Shown here: positions 43,914-52,718 of the stretch, piece by piece
How the letters are laid out: each line of letters opens with the position of its first letter
Numbering within the stretch: the first letter of the stretch is position 1
Source: Collinsella sp. AF33-16
GTDB taxonomy: Bacteria > Actinomycetota > Coriobacteriia > Coriobacteriales > Coriobacteriaceae
Assembly (NCBI RefSeq): GCF_003475325.1
Contig: NZ_QRQC01000010.1
Location: 1 to 64,000 of the forward strand
Reading direction: 5' to 3'
Length of the DNA stretch: 64,000 nucleotides
Notes under the pieces: generated by a model
The model's input: the letters and a program-made list of their open reading frames with translations, nothing else
Databases searched by the model: none
What the model was told of the DNA's origin: nothing
Translations under genes and position numbers: made by a program

Positions 43914-43948
43914 TACGGGCGTCTGCTGATGTGGGCGTCCGTATTTTG
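43914..43948 (+). terminator. Probable terminator after argH
   Basis: An 8-bp stem (TACGGGCG / CGTCCGTA, one G-U) with a 14-nt loop is followed by TTTT. Confidence 0.65.
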
Positions 43949-44115
43949 TTGTAATGGGGGAGGGGCTTGTCGAGAACTTCTGTAGGACCTTTGGGCAGGT
44001 TGTGAAGGGGGTACGTTCACAGGCGGCAACCGACCGTCCGCTCGGTTCGGTGCGGTTGATGGGCAGTCGGATGGTACTCTAATCGGGCTTCGAAACAGAA
44101 GTGACACATATGGAA

Positions 44116-44184
44116 CGCTTCAATTAATTGCAGCGCTTCAATAAACAGCTTTTTGTTTAACTGCAGCTAAAACTCTGTTACGAT
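44116..44184 (+). promoter_or_regulatory. ndk promoter with tandem upstream repeats
   Basis: TTTAAC (44156-44161) and TACGAT (44179-44184) are spaced by 17 bp, about 64 nt before ndk. Immediately upstream, CGCTTCAAT occurs twice (44116-44124 and 44134-44142) with an 18-bp period, and AATTAATT lies between them. This suggests a protein-binding site. The rest of 43949-44115 shows no gene. Confidence 0.5.
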
Positions 44185-44247
44185 GCAGTCCAGGCGAGTG
44201 CCGGAATGGGACTTGGGCACGCGCGAACCTACTTGAAAGGCTACCTT

Positions 44248-44652
44248 ATGGCTATCGAGAAGACCTTCATCATGATTAAGCCCGACGCCGTGCGCGATCG
44301 CAAGATCGGCGAGATCGTTGCTCGCATTGAGCGCAGCGGCCTTGTCATCGAGCGCATGGAGATGACTACGCTCGAGCGCGCTACCGTCGAGGAGCACTAC
44401 GCTCATCTGGCCGACAAGCCCTTCTTTGGCGGTCTCTGCGACTTTATGACGAGCGGTCCGGTCGTCAAGATGGTCGTTTCCGGTCTCTCCGCTGTTTCCA
44501 AGATGCGCACCCTTATGGGCGCTACCAACCCGCTTGATGCTGCGCCCGGCACCATTCGCGGCGACTTCGCTGTCGATGTCAACGCCAACGTGATCCACGG
44601 CTCCGACTGCCTGGAGAACGCCGAGATCGAGATCAAGCGCTTCTTTGGCTAA
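44248..44652 (+). CDS. ndk: Nucleoside diphosphate kinase
   Basis: This enzyme transfers gamma-phosphate between nucleotides through a phosphohistidine. The active-site histidine lies in NVIHGSD, with the N-terminal TFIMIKPDAVRDRKIGEI and the GATNPLDAAPGTIRGDF block. It has 134 residues. ATG at 44248 follows GAAAGG. Confidence 0.97.
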   Translation: MAIEKTFIMIKPDAVRDRKIGEIVARIERSGLVIERMEMTTLERATVEEHYAHLADKPFFGGLCDFMTSGPVVKMVVSGLSAVSKMRTLMGATNPLDAAPGTIRGDFAVDVNANVIHGSDCLENAEIEIKRFFG

Positions 44653-44690
44653 ACCAGCTTTGACTCCTTAAAGCTGTTAGCGTGTGGCTT

Positions 44691-44726
44691 GGGCGCCGCG
44701 GAATTCCAACCGCGGCGCCCTTTTAT
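44691..44726 (+). terminator. Terminator after ndk
   Basis: A perfect 11-bp stem (GGGCGCCGCGG / CCGCGGCGCCC) is followed by TTTTATT. Confidence 0.92.
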
Positions 44727-44766
44727 TCCGGTAGATTTTTGGTAAACGCATAGAAAACTACTAAAG

Positions 44767-44800
44767 AGCCCCGTCCGGATGTTTCTTCCGGGCGGGGGCT
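44767..44800 (-). terminator. Terminator after rpiB
   Basis: A 12-bp stem (AGCCCCGTCCGG / CCGGGCGGGGGCT, one bulge) lies 28 nt past the rpiB stop. On the minus strand it is followed by CTTT. It faces the ndk terminator. Confidence 0.75.
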
Positions 44801-44827
44801 GGCGCTAGCGTATGGCTTTGTAAGTCT

Positions 44828-45295
44828 TTAGGCCTCGTCGACAATCTTTAGTCCGCGGGTCTGGTCGATCTCGTTGAGGAGATTGACGCGACGCTCGTGG
44901 CGGCCGCCCTCAAACTCGGCGTCGAGCCATTCGTCGACAATCATCTTGGCGAGCTCGGAGCCCACGACGCGGGCGCCAAAGGCCAGCACGTTGGTGTTGT
45001 TGTGCATACGGGAGAGCTTGGCGCTGAAGGGCTCGGAGCACACGACGGCGCGTACGCCCTCGACCTTGTTGGCAGCCAGGCTAATCCCGACGCCGGTACC
45101 GCAGATCAAGATACCCAGGTCGACGTCACCGTTGGCCACGGCCTTGCCCACCTTGTAACCGGCGATGGGGTAGTCGAAGCTCTCGGAGGTGTCGGTGCCA
45201 TAGTTCACGACCTCGCAGCCGCGCTCCTTCAGGTGCTCGGAAATGATGTTCTTGAGCTCGACGGCGGCGTGGTCGTTACCGATACCGATCTTCAT
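44828..45295 (-). CDS. rpiB: Ribose-5-phosphate isomerase B (RpiB/LacA family)
   Basis: This enzyme interconverts ribose 5-phosphate and ribulose 5-phosphate. The family start IGIGNDHAAVELKN, the catalytic-cysteine loop LGILICGTGVGISLAANKVEG and NVLAFGARVVG are present. It has 155 residues. The start at 45295 has AGAGAGGA upstream. Confidence 0.94.
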   Translation of the reverse strand: MKIGIGNDHAAVELKNIISEHLKERGCEVVNYGTDTSESFDYPIAGYKVGKAVANGDVDLGILICGTGVGISLAANKVEGVRAVVCSEPFSAKLSRMHNNTNVLAFGARVVGSELAKMIVDEWLDAEFEGGRHERRVNLLNEIDQTRGLKIVDEA

Positions 45296-45565
45296 GAGTG
45301 GTTCCTCTCTGGTCCGTGCGGCGGAATTGCTAAAGGTTTTACCGCGTTCGACTGCATGATAGCGCGACTTTTGTGTAAACGCTCGGGCGTTTTTTGGTCA
45401 AACGCTTAAGCATGCAACAAGACCTGCTTTTCATGAATGAATGCCGCCAGTTTGTGCTTGAGCGCCGTCCGCCGGAACCGTGGTTGCGGTTTTTGATGCA
45501 TTGTTATCAAATAAAGGAGCTAACTTTTTTGAGAGACCAGCCCGTTATGCAAGCAGGAGATACCT
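45296..45565. other. Intergenic region with leader ORF before the desulfidase-type gene
   Basis: The stretch separates divergent rpiB and the next gene. It holds a 6-bp hairpin with a T-run (45377-45394). It also holds a promoter-like pair, TTGCGG near 45484 and TATCAA near 45505. A good ribosome site AAAGGAG (45513-45519) lies 9 nt before TTG 45529. That TTG opens a 19-residue ORF ending at 45588, inside the next gene in another frame. Translational coupling or a leader peptide is possible. Confidence 0.4.
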
Positions 45566-46885
45566 ATGCCTACCGATTCCCTTCGTGATGCCGCGTTTTG
45601 CGATGTTTTGAACCGCGAGCTTGTCTGTGCGCTCGGCTGCACCGAGCCTATTGCCGTTGCCTATGCAGCGGCGTTGGCGAGCCAGACGCTCGGTTGCGAA
45701 CCCGATCATATGGACGTTGCCTGCTCGGGCAACATCATCAAGAACGTTAAGAGCGTGACCGTGCCCAACTCGGGCGGTATGCACGGTATTGAAGCTGCAG
45801 CCGTGCTGGGTGCCGTGGGCGGTGACGCCAAGAGCGCGCTTGAGGTGCTCGAGAGCGTTAACGATGAAGACCGCGCTCGTGTGGCCGAGCTCCTCGCCGA
45901 CGCCGGCTACTGCGATGTGTCGCTTGTCGAGGGTGTGCCCAACCTCTACATCAAGGTGACTGCGACGGCCGGGGGCCATACCGCGGTCGTCGAGATTACC
46001 GATCACCACACTAATGTCACGTGCCATACGCTCGACGGTATTCCGGTATGCGGCAAGTCGGCGGGGGAGTGCGCCGCCTGCGCCGAGCGCGTGGTGGCCG
46101 AGCGTGCGGCAGATAACGCCGATACGCCCATGTCCATTGATTCCATCATCGACTTTATCGAGGACGGTGACATTGAGGGCGCCCGCGCTGCCGTTGAGCG
46201 TCAGATTGAGCTGAATGGCGCAATCAGTGCCGAGGGCCTTGCGCACGCTTGGGGCGCCGAGGTGGGTCGTACGCTGCTGGGTGCTCGTGCCGATGACGTC
46301 GCCTGCCGTGCCCGTGCCCGTGCGGCCGCCGGGTCCGACGCCCGCATGAACGGTTGCGCGCTGCCGGTCGCCATTGTGTGCGGCTCGGGCAATCAAGGCA
46401 TTACCTGCGCATTGCCCGTCATGGAGTATGCCGAGTACCTGCGTTGCGACCACGAGCGTCTGGTACGCGCCGTGATGCTGTCCGATCTTATCGCCGTGCA
46501 TATCAAGAGCTATATTGGTGCGCTTTCGGCGTTTTGCGGTGCTATTTGCGCCGCGTGCGGCGCCGGCGCTGCGATTACCTGGCTGTGCGGTGGCACGCGC
46601 GAGCAGATTGGCGCGACGGTCTCGAATACGCTCGGTAACGTGGGCGGCATCGTGTGCGACGGCGCCAAGGCGAGTTGTGCCGCCAAGATTTCGGCTGCCG
46701 TCGATGCGGCGATTCTGGGACATGACATGGCCATGCAGGGGCGTGGCTTCCGTGCCGGCGAGGGTTTGATCCAGGATACCGTCGAGCAGACGATTGCCAG
46801 CATGGGCTACGTGGGCCGTGTGGGTATGAAGGACACCGACGTCGAGATCCTCAACATCATGATCGGCAAAACCCAAGTGTGCTAG
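45566..46885 (+). CDS. L-cysteine desulfidase/L-serine dehydratase alpha-type Fe-S enzyme (UPF0597, YhaM/CyuA)
   Basis: This 439-residue enzyme belongs to the serine dehydratase alpha-chain superfamily, whose members use a [4Fe-4S] cluster to degrade cysteine or serine. Conserved blocks are ALGCTEPIAVAYAAALA, CSGNIIKNVKSVTVPNSGG, GSGNQGITCALPV, and Cys-rich AICAACGAGAAITW and GIVCDGAKASCAAK. CyuA members release sulfide from cysteine, which is the favoured role here. ATG follows GCAGGAG. Its stop overlaps the convergent HAD gene stop by 3 nt. Confidence 0.87.
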   Translation: MPTDSLRDAAFCDVLNRELVCALGCTEPIAVAYAAALASQTLGCEPDHMDVACSGNIIKNVKSVTVPNSGGMHGIEAAAVLGAVGGDAKSALEVLESVNDEDRARVAELLADAGYCDVSLVEGVPNLYIKVTATAGGHTAVVEITDHHTNVTCHTLDGIPVCGKSAGECAACAERVVAERAADNADTPMSIDSIIDFIEDGDIEGARAAVERQIELNGAISAEGLAHAWGAEVGRTLLGARADDVACRARARAAAGSDARMNGCALPVAIVCGSGNQGITCALPVMEYAEYLRCDHERLVRAVMLSDLIAVHIKSYIGALSAFCGAICAACGAGAAITWLCGGTREQIGATVSNTLGNVGGIVCDGAKASCAAKISAAVDAAILGHDMAMQGRGFRAGEGLIQDTVEQTIASMGYVGRVGMKDTDVEILNIMIGKTQVC

Positions 46886-47640
46886 GACAGTTCGTCGGCT
46901 ACTTGGTGTTCGTAGAAGGCTTCTACTACGGCGTTAAAGTCGCGGGCGAAGCCTTCCATGGTTCCGCGCCAGGTGACTCGGTTGGGCTTGCCCCGGCCTA
47001 CATAGGCAGTCTGAATGCCGCAGGCGGGGTTAGGGAAGTCGCGTTTGGGATCGTTGCCCACCATAAGGACCTCGTGCGGTTCGAGCCCCATCACCTGAAG
47101 CTGCTCTAGATAGTAGGTGGCATCAGGCTTGCAGCGGGTGGCGTTTCCCATGTGCGTGACGAGCTCAAAGGGGGCGTCGGCCAGGTCGCCCCAACCCATG
47201 CGGCACTCGATGGCCCCCTGCGGAAAGCTGGGGTTGGTAAAGAGCGCGCAGCGCAGCCCTGCGTCCTGTACGGCCTGAAGCGCGGCGTGTGCGCCCGGCA
47301 TGGCATGGGCGTTGATGAGTTCGTCATTCTTGTACGGAAGAACTTCGCGGTCGTAGTAGGTAAACGCCTCGTAGATAAGTGGGTCCGAGAGGCAAATGCC
47401 GCATCGGCGCTCGACCTCTTCTTGGTAAAACTCAAGATTGGTGCGATTGTCCGTGCTGCTGCGGCGATTGGCGTTGAGGTCGACCAGGATGGTGCCGAGG
47501 CGTGCCATCGTGCCACCGCGGCTGCGGCGCCCGATATCCGCGAGCATCGAAGAGACATCCTTAAAATAGCGAAGGATGAACGCGTTGAGGTTGATGCTAA
47601 GAAGCGTTTCGTCCATATCGAAAACGACTGCTTTGAGCAC
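46882..47640 (-). CDS. HAD-family hydrolase
   Basis: This 252-residue phosphatase starts MLKAVVFDMDETLL from a GTG at 47640, preceded by GAGAAAGG. Motif I (DMDET), motif II (LFTNPSFPQ) and motif III/IV (CKPDATYYLEQL, VGNDPKRDFPNPACGIQTAYV) are visible, with a helical cap between I and II. The substrate is unknown. The upstream open frame lacks a ribosome site. Its stop codon overlaps that of the convergent desulfidase-type gene (positions 46882-46885). Confidence 0.87.
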   Translation of the reverse strand: MLKAVVFDMDETLLSINLNAFILRYFKDVSSMLADIGRRSRGGTMARLGTILVDLNANRRSSTDNRTNLEFYQEEVERRCGICLSDPLIYEAFTYYDREVLPYKNDELINAHAMPGAHAALQAVQDAGLRCALFTNPSFPQGAIECRMGWGDLADAPFELVTHMGNATRCKPDATYYLEQLQVMGLEPHEVLMVGNDPKRDFPNPACGIQTAYVGRGKPNRVTWRGTMEGFARDFNAVVEAFYEHQVADELS

Positions 47641-47955
47641 GCGGGCACCTTTCTCGAAAAATCGATCTAGAATCGTTGACTCCGGATACTTTACCCCAAA
47701 GCCGAATGCCTGGCTGGTTATCGTCAAGTTGCGGAGACGTGTGTTCATAAGATTACGAAAAAGTCTCCACACGAGTAAAAAATCGCAGTTCACGCTTGAA
47801 ATCGAACTCATTTCCCCGTAACCTATACGAACGTGATTGCATAAGCGTCACATTAGTATCTGTCGGCTCCCGAGTGTTCCTAAACGTTGTGTGCTTGTCG
47901 CACCCTTCTGTAGGTCCTAGCAATCGGGGCCCCGTAGTTCGAAAGGGGTCCACCT
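47641..47955. promoter_or_regulatory. rpsA upstream region
   Basis: This 315-nt intergenic region has A+T-rich promoter-like DNA around 47640-47780 and 47810-47870. A G+C-rich leader precedes rpsA. No ORF, riboswitch or clear terminator was recognised. The rpsA ribosome site GAAAGGGG lies 8 nt before its TTG start. Divergent promoters for the HAD gene and rpsA must both lie here, but no pair is convincing enough to name. Confidence 0.4.
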
Positions 47956-49122
47956 TTGAGTGAGATTCAGAACTCGTCCATTTTCTCTCTTGACGATGTC
48001 AACGAGGAGGAGATGAACAACCTCATCGACGGTACGATTACCGACTTTGATGAGGGCGATCTCGTTAACGGCACTGTCGTTAAGATCGAGCATGACGAGG
48101 TGCTCGTTGACATCGGATTCAAGTCCGAGGGCGTTATCCCGGTCCGCGAGCTGTCCATCCGCAAGGACGCTAACCCTGCAGACATCGTTGCACTCGGTGA
48201 TCCCATCGAGGCTCTGGTTCTCCAGAAGGAGGACAAGGACGGTCGTCTGGTCCTGTCCAAGAAGCGTGCCGAGTACGAGCGTGCTTGGAACCGCATCGAG
48301 GAGAAGTTCAACTCCGGCGAGAACGTCGAGGGCGAGGTTATCGAGGTTGTCAAGGGCGGCCTGATCCTCGACATCGGCCTGCGTGGCTTCCTGCCCGCTT
48401 CCCTCGTCGACCTCCGTCGCGTCAAGGACCTCACCTCCTACATGGGCACCCGCATCGAGGCCCGCGTCATCGAGATGGACCGCAACCGCAACAACGTTGT
48501 CCTCTCCCGTCGCGTCGTGCTTGAGGAGTCCCGTAAGGCCGAGCGCTCCGAGATCCTGTCCAAGCTCAAGTCTGGCATGCGTCTCCAGGGCACCGTTTCC
48601 TCCATCGTCGACTTCGGCGCCTTCGTCGACCTCGGCGGTATCGACGGCCTCATCCACATCTCCGAGCTCTCCTGGAACCACGTCAACCATCCTTCCGAGG
48701 TTGTCAAGGTCGGCCAGGAGGTCGAGGTCGAGGTTCTCGACGTCGATCTCAACCGCGAGCGCATCTCCCTGGGTCTCAAGCAGACCACCGAGGATCCGTG
48801 GCGCGCACTGGTCAAGAAGTACCCCGTCGGCGCTATCGTCGAGGGCACTGTGACCAAGCTTGTCCCGTTCGGCGCTTTCGTCGATCTGGGCGAGGGCATC
48901 GAGGGCCTGGTGCACATCTCCGAGATGGCCAACAAGCACGTCGATCAGCCTTCTCAGGTCACCCATGTGGGCGACAAGGTTCAGGTCAAGGTCATGGAGA
49001 TCGACCTCGACCGTCGTCGTATCTCCCTGTCCATGAAGTCCGCTGCTGAGACTCTGGGCGTCGAGATCGAGGTTACCCCGCTGCCTTCCGAGAAGAAGGA
49101 CGAGGAGACCGACACCGAGTAA
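47956..49122 (+). CDS. rpsA: 30S ribosomal protein S1
   Basis: S1 helps bind mRNA to the 30S subunit. The 388-residue protein has four S1 (OB-fold) repeats starting near residues 30, 117, 203 and 288. The last two match best (VDFGAFVDLGGIDGLIHISE, VPFGAFVDLGEGIEGLVHIS). Four domains is the usual Gram-positive form. Start TTG follows GAAAGGGG. A strong terminator ends the gene at 49180. Confidence 0.95.
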   Translation: MSEIQNSSIFSLDDVNEEEMNNLIDGTITDFDEGDLVNGTVVKIEHDEVLVDIGFKSEGVIPVRELSIRKDANPADIVALGDPIEALVLQKEDKDGRLVLSKKRAEYERAWNRIEEKFNSGENVEGEVIEVVKGGLILDIGLRGFLPASLVDLRRVKDLTSYMGTRIEARVIEMDRNRNNVVLSRRVVLEESRKAERSEILSKLKSGMRLQGTVSSIVDFGAFVDLGGIDGLIHISELSWNHVNHPSEVVKVGQEVEVEVLDVDLNRERISLGLKQTTEDPWRALVKKYPVGAIVEGTVTKLVPFGAFVDLGEGIEGLVHISEMANKHVDQPSQVTHVGDKVQVKVMEIDLDRRRISLSMKSAAETLGVEIEVTPLPSEKKDEETDTE

Positions 49123-49146
49123 ATCGGTTTGACGATCACTTGTTTT

Positions 49147-49180
49147 AAGGGATCCGTCCGTAATGGACGGGTCCCTTTTT
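49147..49180 (+). terminator. Terminator after rpsA
   Basis: A 13-bp stem (AAGGGATCCGTCC / GGACGGGTCCCTT, one G-U) is followed by five Ts. Beyond it, 49181-49447 has no gene. It holds only one more 9-bp hairpin (TCCCGCCTC / GAGGCGGGA, 49276-49299). Confidence 0.93.
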
Positions 49181-49424
49181 GCATTTGCTGCTGATGCGCG
49201 CGATGCTGCTCGTGCGCAATGATGTCCGGGCTGTCCACAGGCTATTGGGTTGTCGGTGCATGAAAAATGCCGACATCCCGCCTCGGGGAGGAGGCGGGAA
49301 CACACCGAGTAGACGGAGGGGTGCGGAGCGCGGTCGCGTCTCGACTGACGACGTTGCCCATCGACGACCCTATTGTACTGCATGGGCGCTTCTTGGTTTA
49401 TCGTGTCGAACGCTTGTGTTGTGC

Positions 49425-49453
49425 CATTGCCTGCGGCAACGGTGTGCTACACT
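49425..49453 (+). promoter_or_regulatory. Promoter of rnpB
   Basis: An extended -10 (TGC then TACACT, 49448-49453) lies about 11 nt before the predicted 5' end of RNase P RNA. CATTGC at 49425-49430 is a weak -35 at 17-bp spacing. Confidence 0.55.
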
Positions 49454-49463
49454 CTTGCACTGC

Positions 49464-49821
49464 TGAGTGGGCCAGACGGTCGCGCGATGTGCTGCTTGCG
49501 GCACGCGTGAGGAAAGTCCGGGCTCCAGAGGGCGGGATGCCGGCTAACGGCCGGGCGGAGTGATCCGACGGAAAGCGCCGCAGAAAAGAAGACTCCCACC
49601 TGCGCCGCAAGGCGTAAAGGGAAAAGCTGAAACGGTGGTGTAAGAGACCACCAGCGTCGTGGCAACACGGCGGCTTGGCAAGCCCCATCCGGAGCAAGCG
49701 CGAATAGGAACGCTATGGGCCGGCCCGGTCCGCGTTCGGGTAGCGTGCGTGGAGCTGCACGGTAACGTGCAGACAAGATAAATGACCGTTCACGACAGAA
49801 CCCGGCTTATAGGCCCACTTG
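49464..49821 (+). ncRNA. rnpB: RNase P RNA (bacterial type A)
   Basis: This is the catalytic RNA that trims tRNA 5' leaders. The P4/CR-I segment GAGGAAAGTCC (about 49508) pairs with the 3' conserved ACAGA/AGACAAGATAAATGA region (about 49770). AGTGGGCC at 49466-49473 closes helix P1 with GGCCCACT at 49812-49819. The internal GTAAGAGACCACCAGC and the final CCCGGCTTATAGG block are standard. It is about 356 nt long. Confidence 0.96.
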
Positions 49822-49909
49822 GCATTTTTGTTACCCTGACAATCGGTACGGCCTTTGCCGTATTATTGAAGCTGTTCGTTGCTGCGCTTTATTTTGTTGA
49901 GGGGCTTTG

Positions 49910-50545
49910 TTGGACAGCTATTTTACTCTGCAATCGAATATTGAGGCTTCGGGCGAGTTTGTGGACCGCAAGAGCCGGTTTATTGCCCAGCTGGTCCATA
50001 TTGAGTCCGAGGACGAGGCGAATGCCTTTATCGAGATGGTTCGCAAACGTCATTACGACGCTCGACACAATGTTCCCGCGTGGATTTTGGTCGATGGACG
50101 CGAGCGCCAGAGCGACGATGGTGAGCCGAGCCGCACGAGCGGTATGCCGACGCTCGAGGTGTTGCGCGGTGCGGAGCTCAAAAATGTTTGCTGCGTAGTG
50201 ACGCGCTATTTTGGCGGCACGCTGTTGGGGCCGGGCGGCCTGGTTCGCGCCTATACTGCGGCGACGCAAGCGGCGGTGGCCGCGGCTCAGGAGGCCGGGC
50301 AGATCGTCGAGATGACGAGTGTCGTGCCTGTTGACGTGCATGTGGCCTATCCGCAGTATGAGCAGGTGCTTCGCTTGGCCCAGGATTCCGGTGCCAAGGT
50401 TTCGGATACCGAGTACGCGGATGCCGTGACACTTCATTTGGTGTTTAAGGCGGGGGAGCAGGAGTCGTTTTGCGCTAAGATGCGCGAGCTTATGGCGGGG
50501 CGCGAGGAGATTGAGGTCAGCACTCCCGAATTTGCCGAGTTCTAA
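49910..50545 (+). CDS. IMPACT/YigZ family protein
   Basis: This 211-residue protein contains the UPF0029/IMPACT N-terminal domain (SRFIAQLVHIESEDEANAFI, RHYDARHNVPAWIL, DGEPSRTSGMPTLEVL, VVTRYFGGTLLGPGGLVRAY). A smaller ferredoxin-like C-terminal domain follows. Bacterial YigZ has no settled function, and eukaryotic IMPACT regulates Gcn2. TTG at 49910 is preferred, 5 nt after GAGGGG; TTG 49907 is adjacent. It starts 88 nt after rnpB. Confidence 0.88.
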   Translation: MDSYFTLQSNIEASGEFVDRKSRFIAQLVHIESEDEANAFIEMVRKRHYDARHNVPAWILVDGRERQSDDGEPSRTSGMPTLEVLRGAELKNVCCVVTRYFGGTLLGPGGLVRAYTAATQAAVAAAQEAGQIVEMTSVVPVDVHVAYPQYEQVLRLAQDSGAKVSDTEYADAVTLHLVFKAGEQESFCAKMRELMAGREEIEVSTPEFAEF

Positions 50546-50612
50546 CGGCGACGGCCGGCGTGCTTTTGGACGGATCCCAAGCACACCGACCGTCGTTTTA
50601 TGTCGCTGCCGT

Positions 50613-51059
50613 TTACTCGGCGAGCTGCTTTAGTACATCACAGGCGATTTCGACGGCATCGTCGATGCAACCGGGACAGCTGCGGAGCGGACCCTTGTCC
50701 GATCCGATGCCCTTGAGCGTGCCGCAGACGGTCGTCGTGTTCTTCTCGCCAAAGCGCTTGGCAATCTCGCGCGACAGTTTGTAGGTCTGGCCCTTGGTCT
50801 TGGGGTTTTCCATGCCATCGCTCATTACAAAGCCCATGATGGCCACGGCGCCCGAGATGGCACCGCAAGTTTCGGTCATGCCGCCCATGCCGGCGCCAAA
50901 GCCCTCGGTGAGGGTAAAGGCGACCTGGGGGTCGAGCCCGACGGCGGGCGCGAACGTGCAGGCGACGGCCTGCGCGCAGTTAAAGCCGCGGGCGTGGTAT
51001 TCGGCAGCCTGAGCCTGGCAGGTGGCAGTGTTGAGCTGAGTGGTATCAGTCTGCTTCAT
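50613..51059 (-). CDS. C_GCAxxG_C_C family redox protein
   Basis: This 148-residue protein has the conserved cysteine pattern: FNCAQAVACTF, GFGAGMGGMTETCGAISGA, TVCGTLKG and SCPGCIDDAVEIA. Members bind metals or flavin/Fe-S partners and are presumed redox-active, but their function is not known. They are common in anaerobes. ATG at 51059 follows AAGGAG on the minus strand. It is divergent from the sulfhydrylase gene. Confidence 0.87.
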   Translation of the reverse strand: MKQTDTTQLNTATCQAQAAEYHARGFNCAQAVACTFAPAVGLDPQVAFTLTEGFGAGMGGMTETCGAISGAVAIMGFVMSDGMENPKTKGQTYKLSREIAKRFGEKNTTTVCGTLKGIGSDKGPLRSCPGCIDDAVEIACDVLKQLAE

Positions 51060-51165
51060 CGGTGTCTCCTTGATTGCGGTGTACCCGCCTATGGTACCCT
51101 TGCTGGCGCATTCGCTTATCGAGACCGCAGTGCATATCTCATTGTTTTTCGCCATCGAACACTTT

Positions 51166-51205
51166 CTTAAGATTTGGGACAAATAAACCTGATTAATTTG
51201 TCCCA
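51166..51205. repeat. Dispersed 40-bp palindromic element, copy 2
   Basis: It has the same arms and flank as the copy at 39003-39042, with 36 of 40 identical. Here it lies in a divergent intergenic region, about 88 nt before the sulfhydrylase start. A simple terminator role is therefore unlikely. Confidence 0.8.
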
Positions 51206-51293
51206 TAACCTATCGGCGGGATGGGTTGAGAGGGGTGCGGGGTAGCGGTATCGTAAACCGAATAAAAACAAAACCCAAGTAAGGGAGTTGGAT

Positions 51294-52577
51294 ATGAGCG
51301 AGCAGACCATCGGAACTACATGTGTTCAGGGCGGCTATCATCCGGGCGATGCGGAGCCGCGCCAGGTGCCCATCTACCAGTCCACCACGTGGAAGTACGA
51401 CACGTCCGAGCACATGGGCAAGCTGTTTGACCTGGAGGAGTCGGGCTACTTCTACAGCCGCCTGCAGAACCCCACGTGCGATCTGGTCGCTGCCAAGATC
51501 TGCGAGATGGAGGGTGGTACCGCGGCGATGCTCACGAGCTCGGGCATGGCTGCGAACTTCCTCGCGATCTTTAACGTTGCCGGTGCCGGCGATCACGTGG
51601 TCGCAAGCTCTGCCATCTACGGCGGTACCTACAACCTGCTCGCCCACACCATGGGTCGTATGGGCGTCACCTGCACCTTTGTTGCCCCCGACTGCACCGA
51701 TGAGGAGCTCGAGGCCGCCTTTAAGCCCAATACCAAGCTCGTCTTTGGCGAGACGATTGCCAACCCCGCCCTTGCCGTGCTCGATATTGAGCGCTTTGCC
51801 AAGGCCGCGCATGACCACGGCGTGCCGCTGATGGTCGACAACACCTTCCCGACGCCCGTGATGTGCCGTCCCTTTGAGTGGGGCGCCGACATCGTCACGC
51901 ACTCTACCACCAAGTACATGGATGGGCATGCGGCCTACCTGGGTGGCGTGATCGTCGACCACGGCCAGTTTGACTGGATGGCCCATGCAGACAAGTTCCC
52001 GGGTCTCACCACGCCCGACGAGAGCTATCACGGCGTGACCTATGCCGAGAAGTTCGGTCGCGAGGGTGCCTTCATTACCAAGGCAACCGCTCAGCTCATG
52101 CGCGACCTCGGCCCCATGCAGAACCCGCAGGCGGCCTTCTTCCTGAACAGCTCGCTCGAGAGCCTGCATGTACGCATGCCGCGTCATTGTGAGAACGGCC
52201 TGGCCGTTGCCAAGTTCCTGCAGAGTCATCCCAAGGTGCGCTTTGTGAGCTATCCGGGCCTGGAGGGCGATAAGTACTATGACCTGGCTCAGAAGTACAT
52301 GCCCAACGGTACCTGCGGCGTCGTGAGCTTTGGCTTTAACGGTGGTCGCGCGGCGGCCGAGACCTTTATGAAGAGCCTTAAGCTCGCCCAGATCGCCACG
52401 CATGTGGCAGACGCCCGCACCTGCTGCCTGCATCCCGCTAACGCCACGCATCGCCAAATGAACGATGAGGAGCTCATCGCCTGCGGCATCTCCGCCGACA
52501 TGGTGCGCCTGTCGTGCGGCCTCGAGGACACGGCCGATCTGATTGCCGACCTTGAGCAGGCGCTCGAGCAGTGCTAG
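51294..52577 (+). CDS. O-acetylhomoserine sulfhydrylase-type PLP enzyme (Cys/Met metabolism family)
   Basis: This gamma-family PLP enzyme has 427 residues. The PLP lysine lies in THSTTKYMDGHAAYLGGVI, and the YSRLQNPTCDLVAAKI and LTSSGMAANFLAIF blocks bind cofactor phosphate. Close families are O-acetylhomoserine aminocarboxypropyltransferase (MetY) and methionine gamma-lyase; the HPANATHRQM tail fits MetY. ATG at 51294 follows AAGGGAG. A terminator at 52647 ends the gene. Confidence 0.88.
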   Translation: MSEQTIGTTCVQGGYHPGDAEPRQVPIYQSTTWKYDTSEHMGKLFDLEESGYFYSRLQNPTCDLVAAKICEMEGGTAAMLTSSGMAANFLAIFNVAGAGDHVVASSAIYGGTYNLLAHTMGRMGVTCTFVAPDCTDEELEAAFKPNTKLVFGETIANPALAVLDIERFAKAAHDHGVPLMVDNTFPTPVMCRPFEWGADIVTHSTTKYMDGHAAYLGGVIVDHGQFDWMAHADKFPGLTTPDESYHGVTYAEKFGREGAFITKATAQLMRDLGPMQNPQAAFFLNSSLESLHVRMPRHCENGLAVAKFLQSHPKVRFVSYPGLEGDKYYDLAQKYMPNGTCGVVSFGFNGGRAAAETFMKSLKLAQIATHVADARTCCLHPANATHRQMNDEELIACGISADMVRLSCGLEDTADLIADLEQALEQC

Positions 52578-52646
52578 GCTAGCGTTCGCACAAGTCGCCG
52601 ATGCTGGCAGAAAGCTTCGGCGACCTTTAGTTCCGATTCCGTAGGC

Positions 52647-52692
52647 GGGACCCCAATCGCGACTGTTCGCAGGCGATTGGGGCCCCGTTTTT
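52647..52692 (+). terminator. Terminator after the sulfhydrylase gene
   Basis: A 14-bp stem (GGGACCCCAATCGC / GCGATTGGGGCCCC, one wobble) is followed by five Ts. It ends only 15 nt before the MFS ribosome site. Confidence 0.9.
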
Positions 52693-52718
52693 GCGTTGCA
52701 CCACTCGAAAGGATGGAT

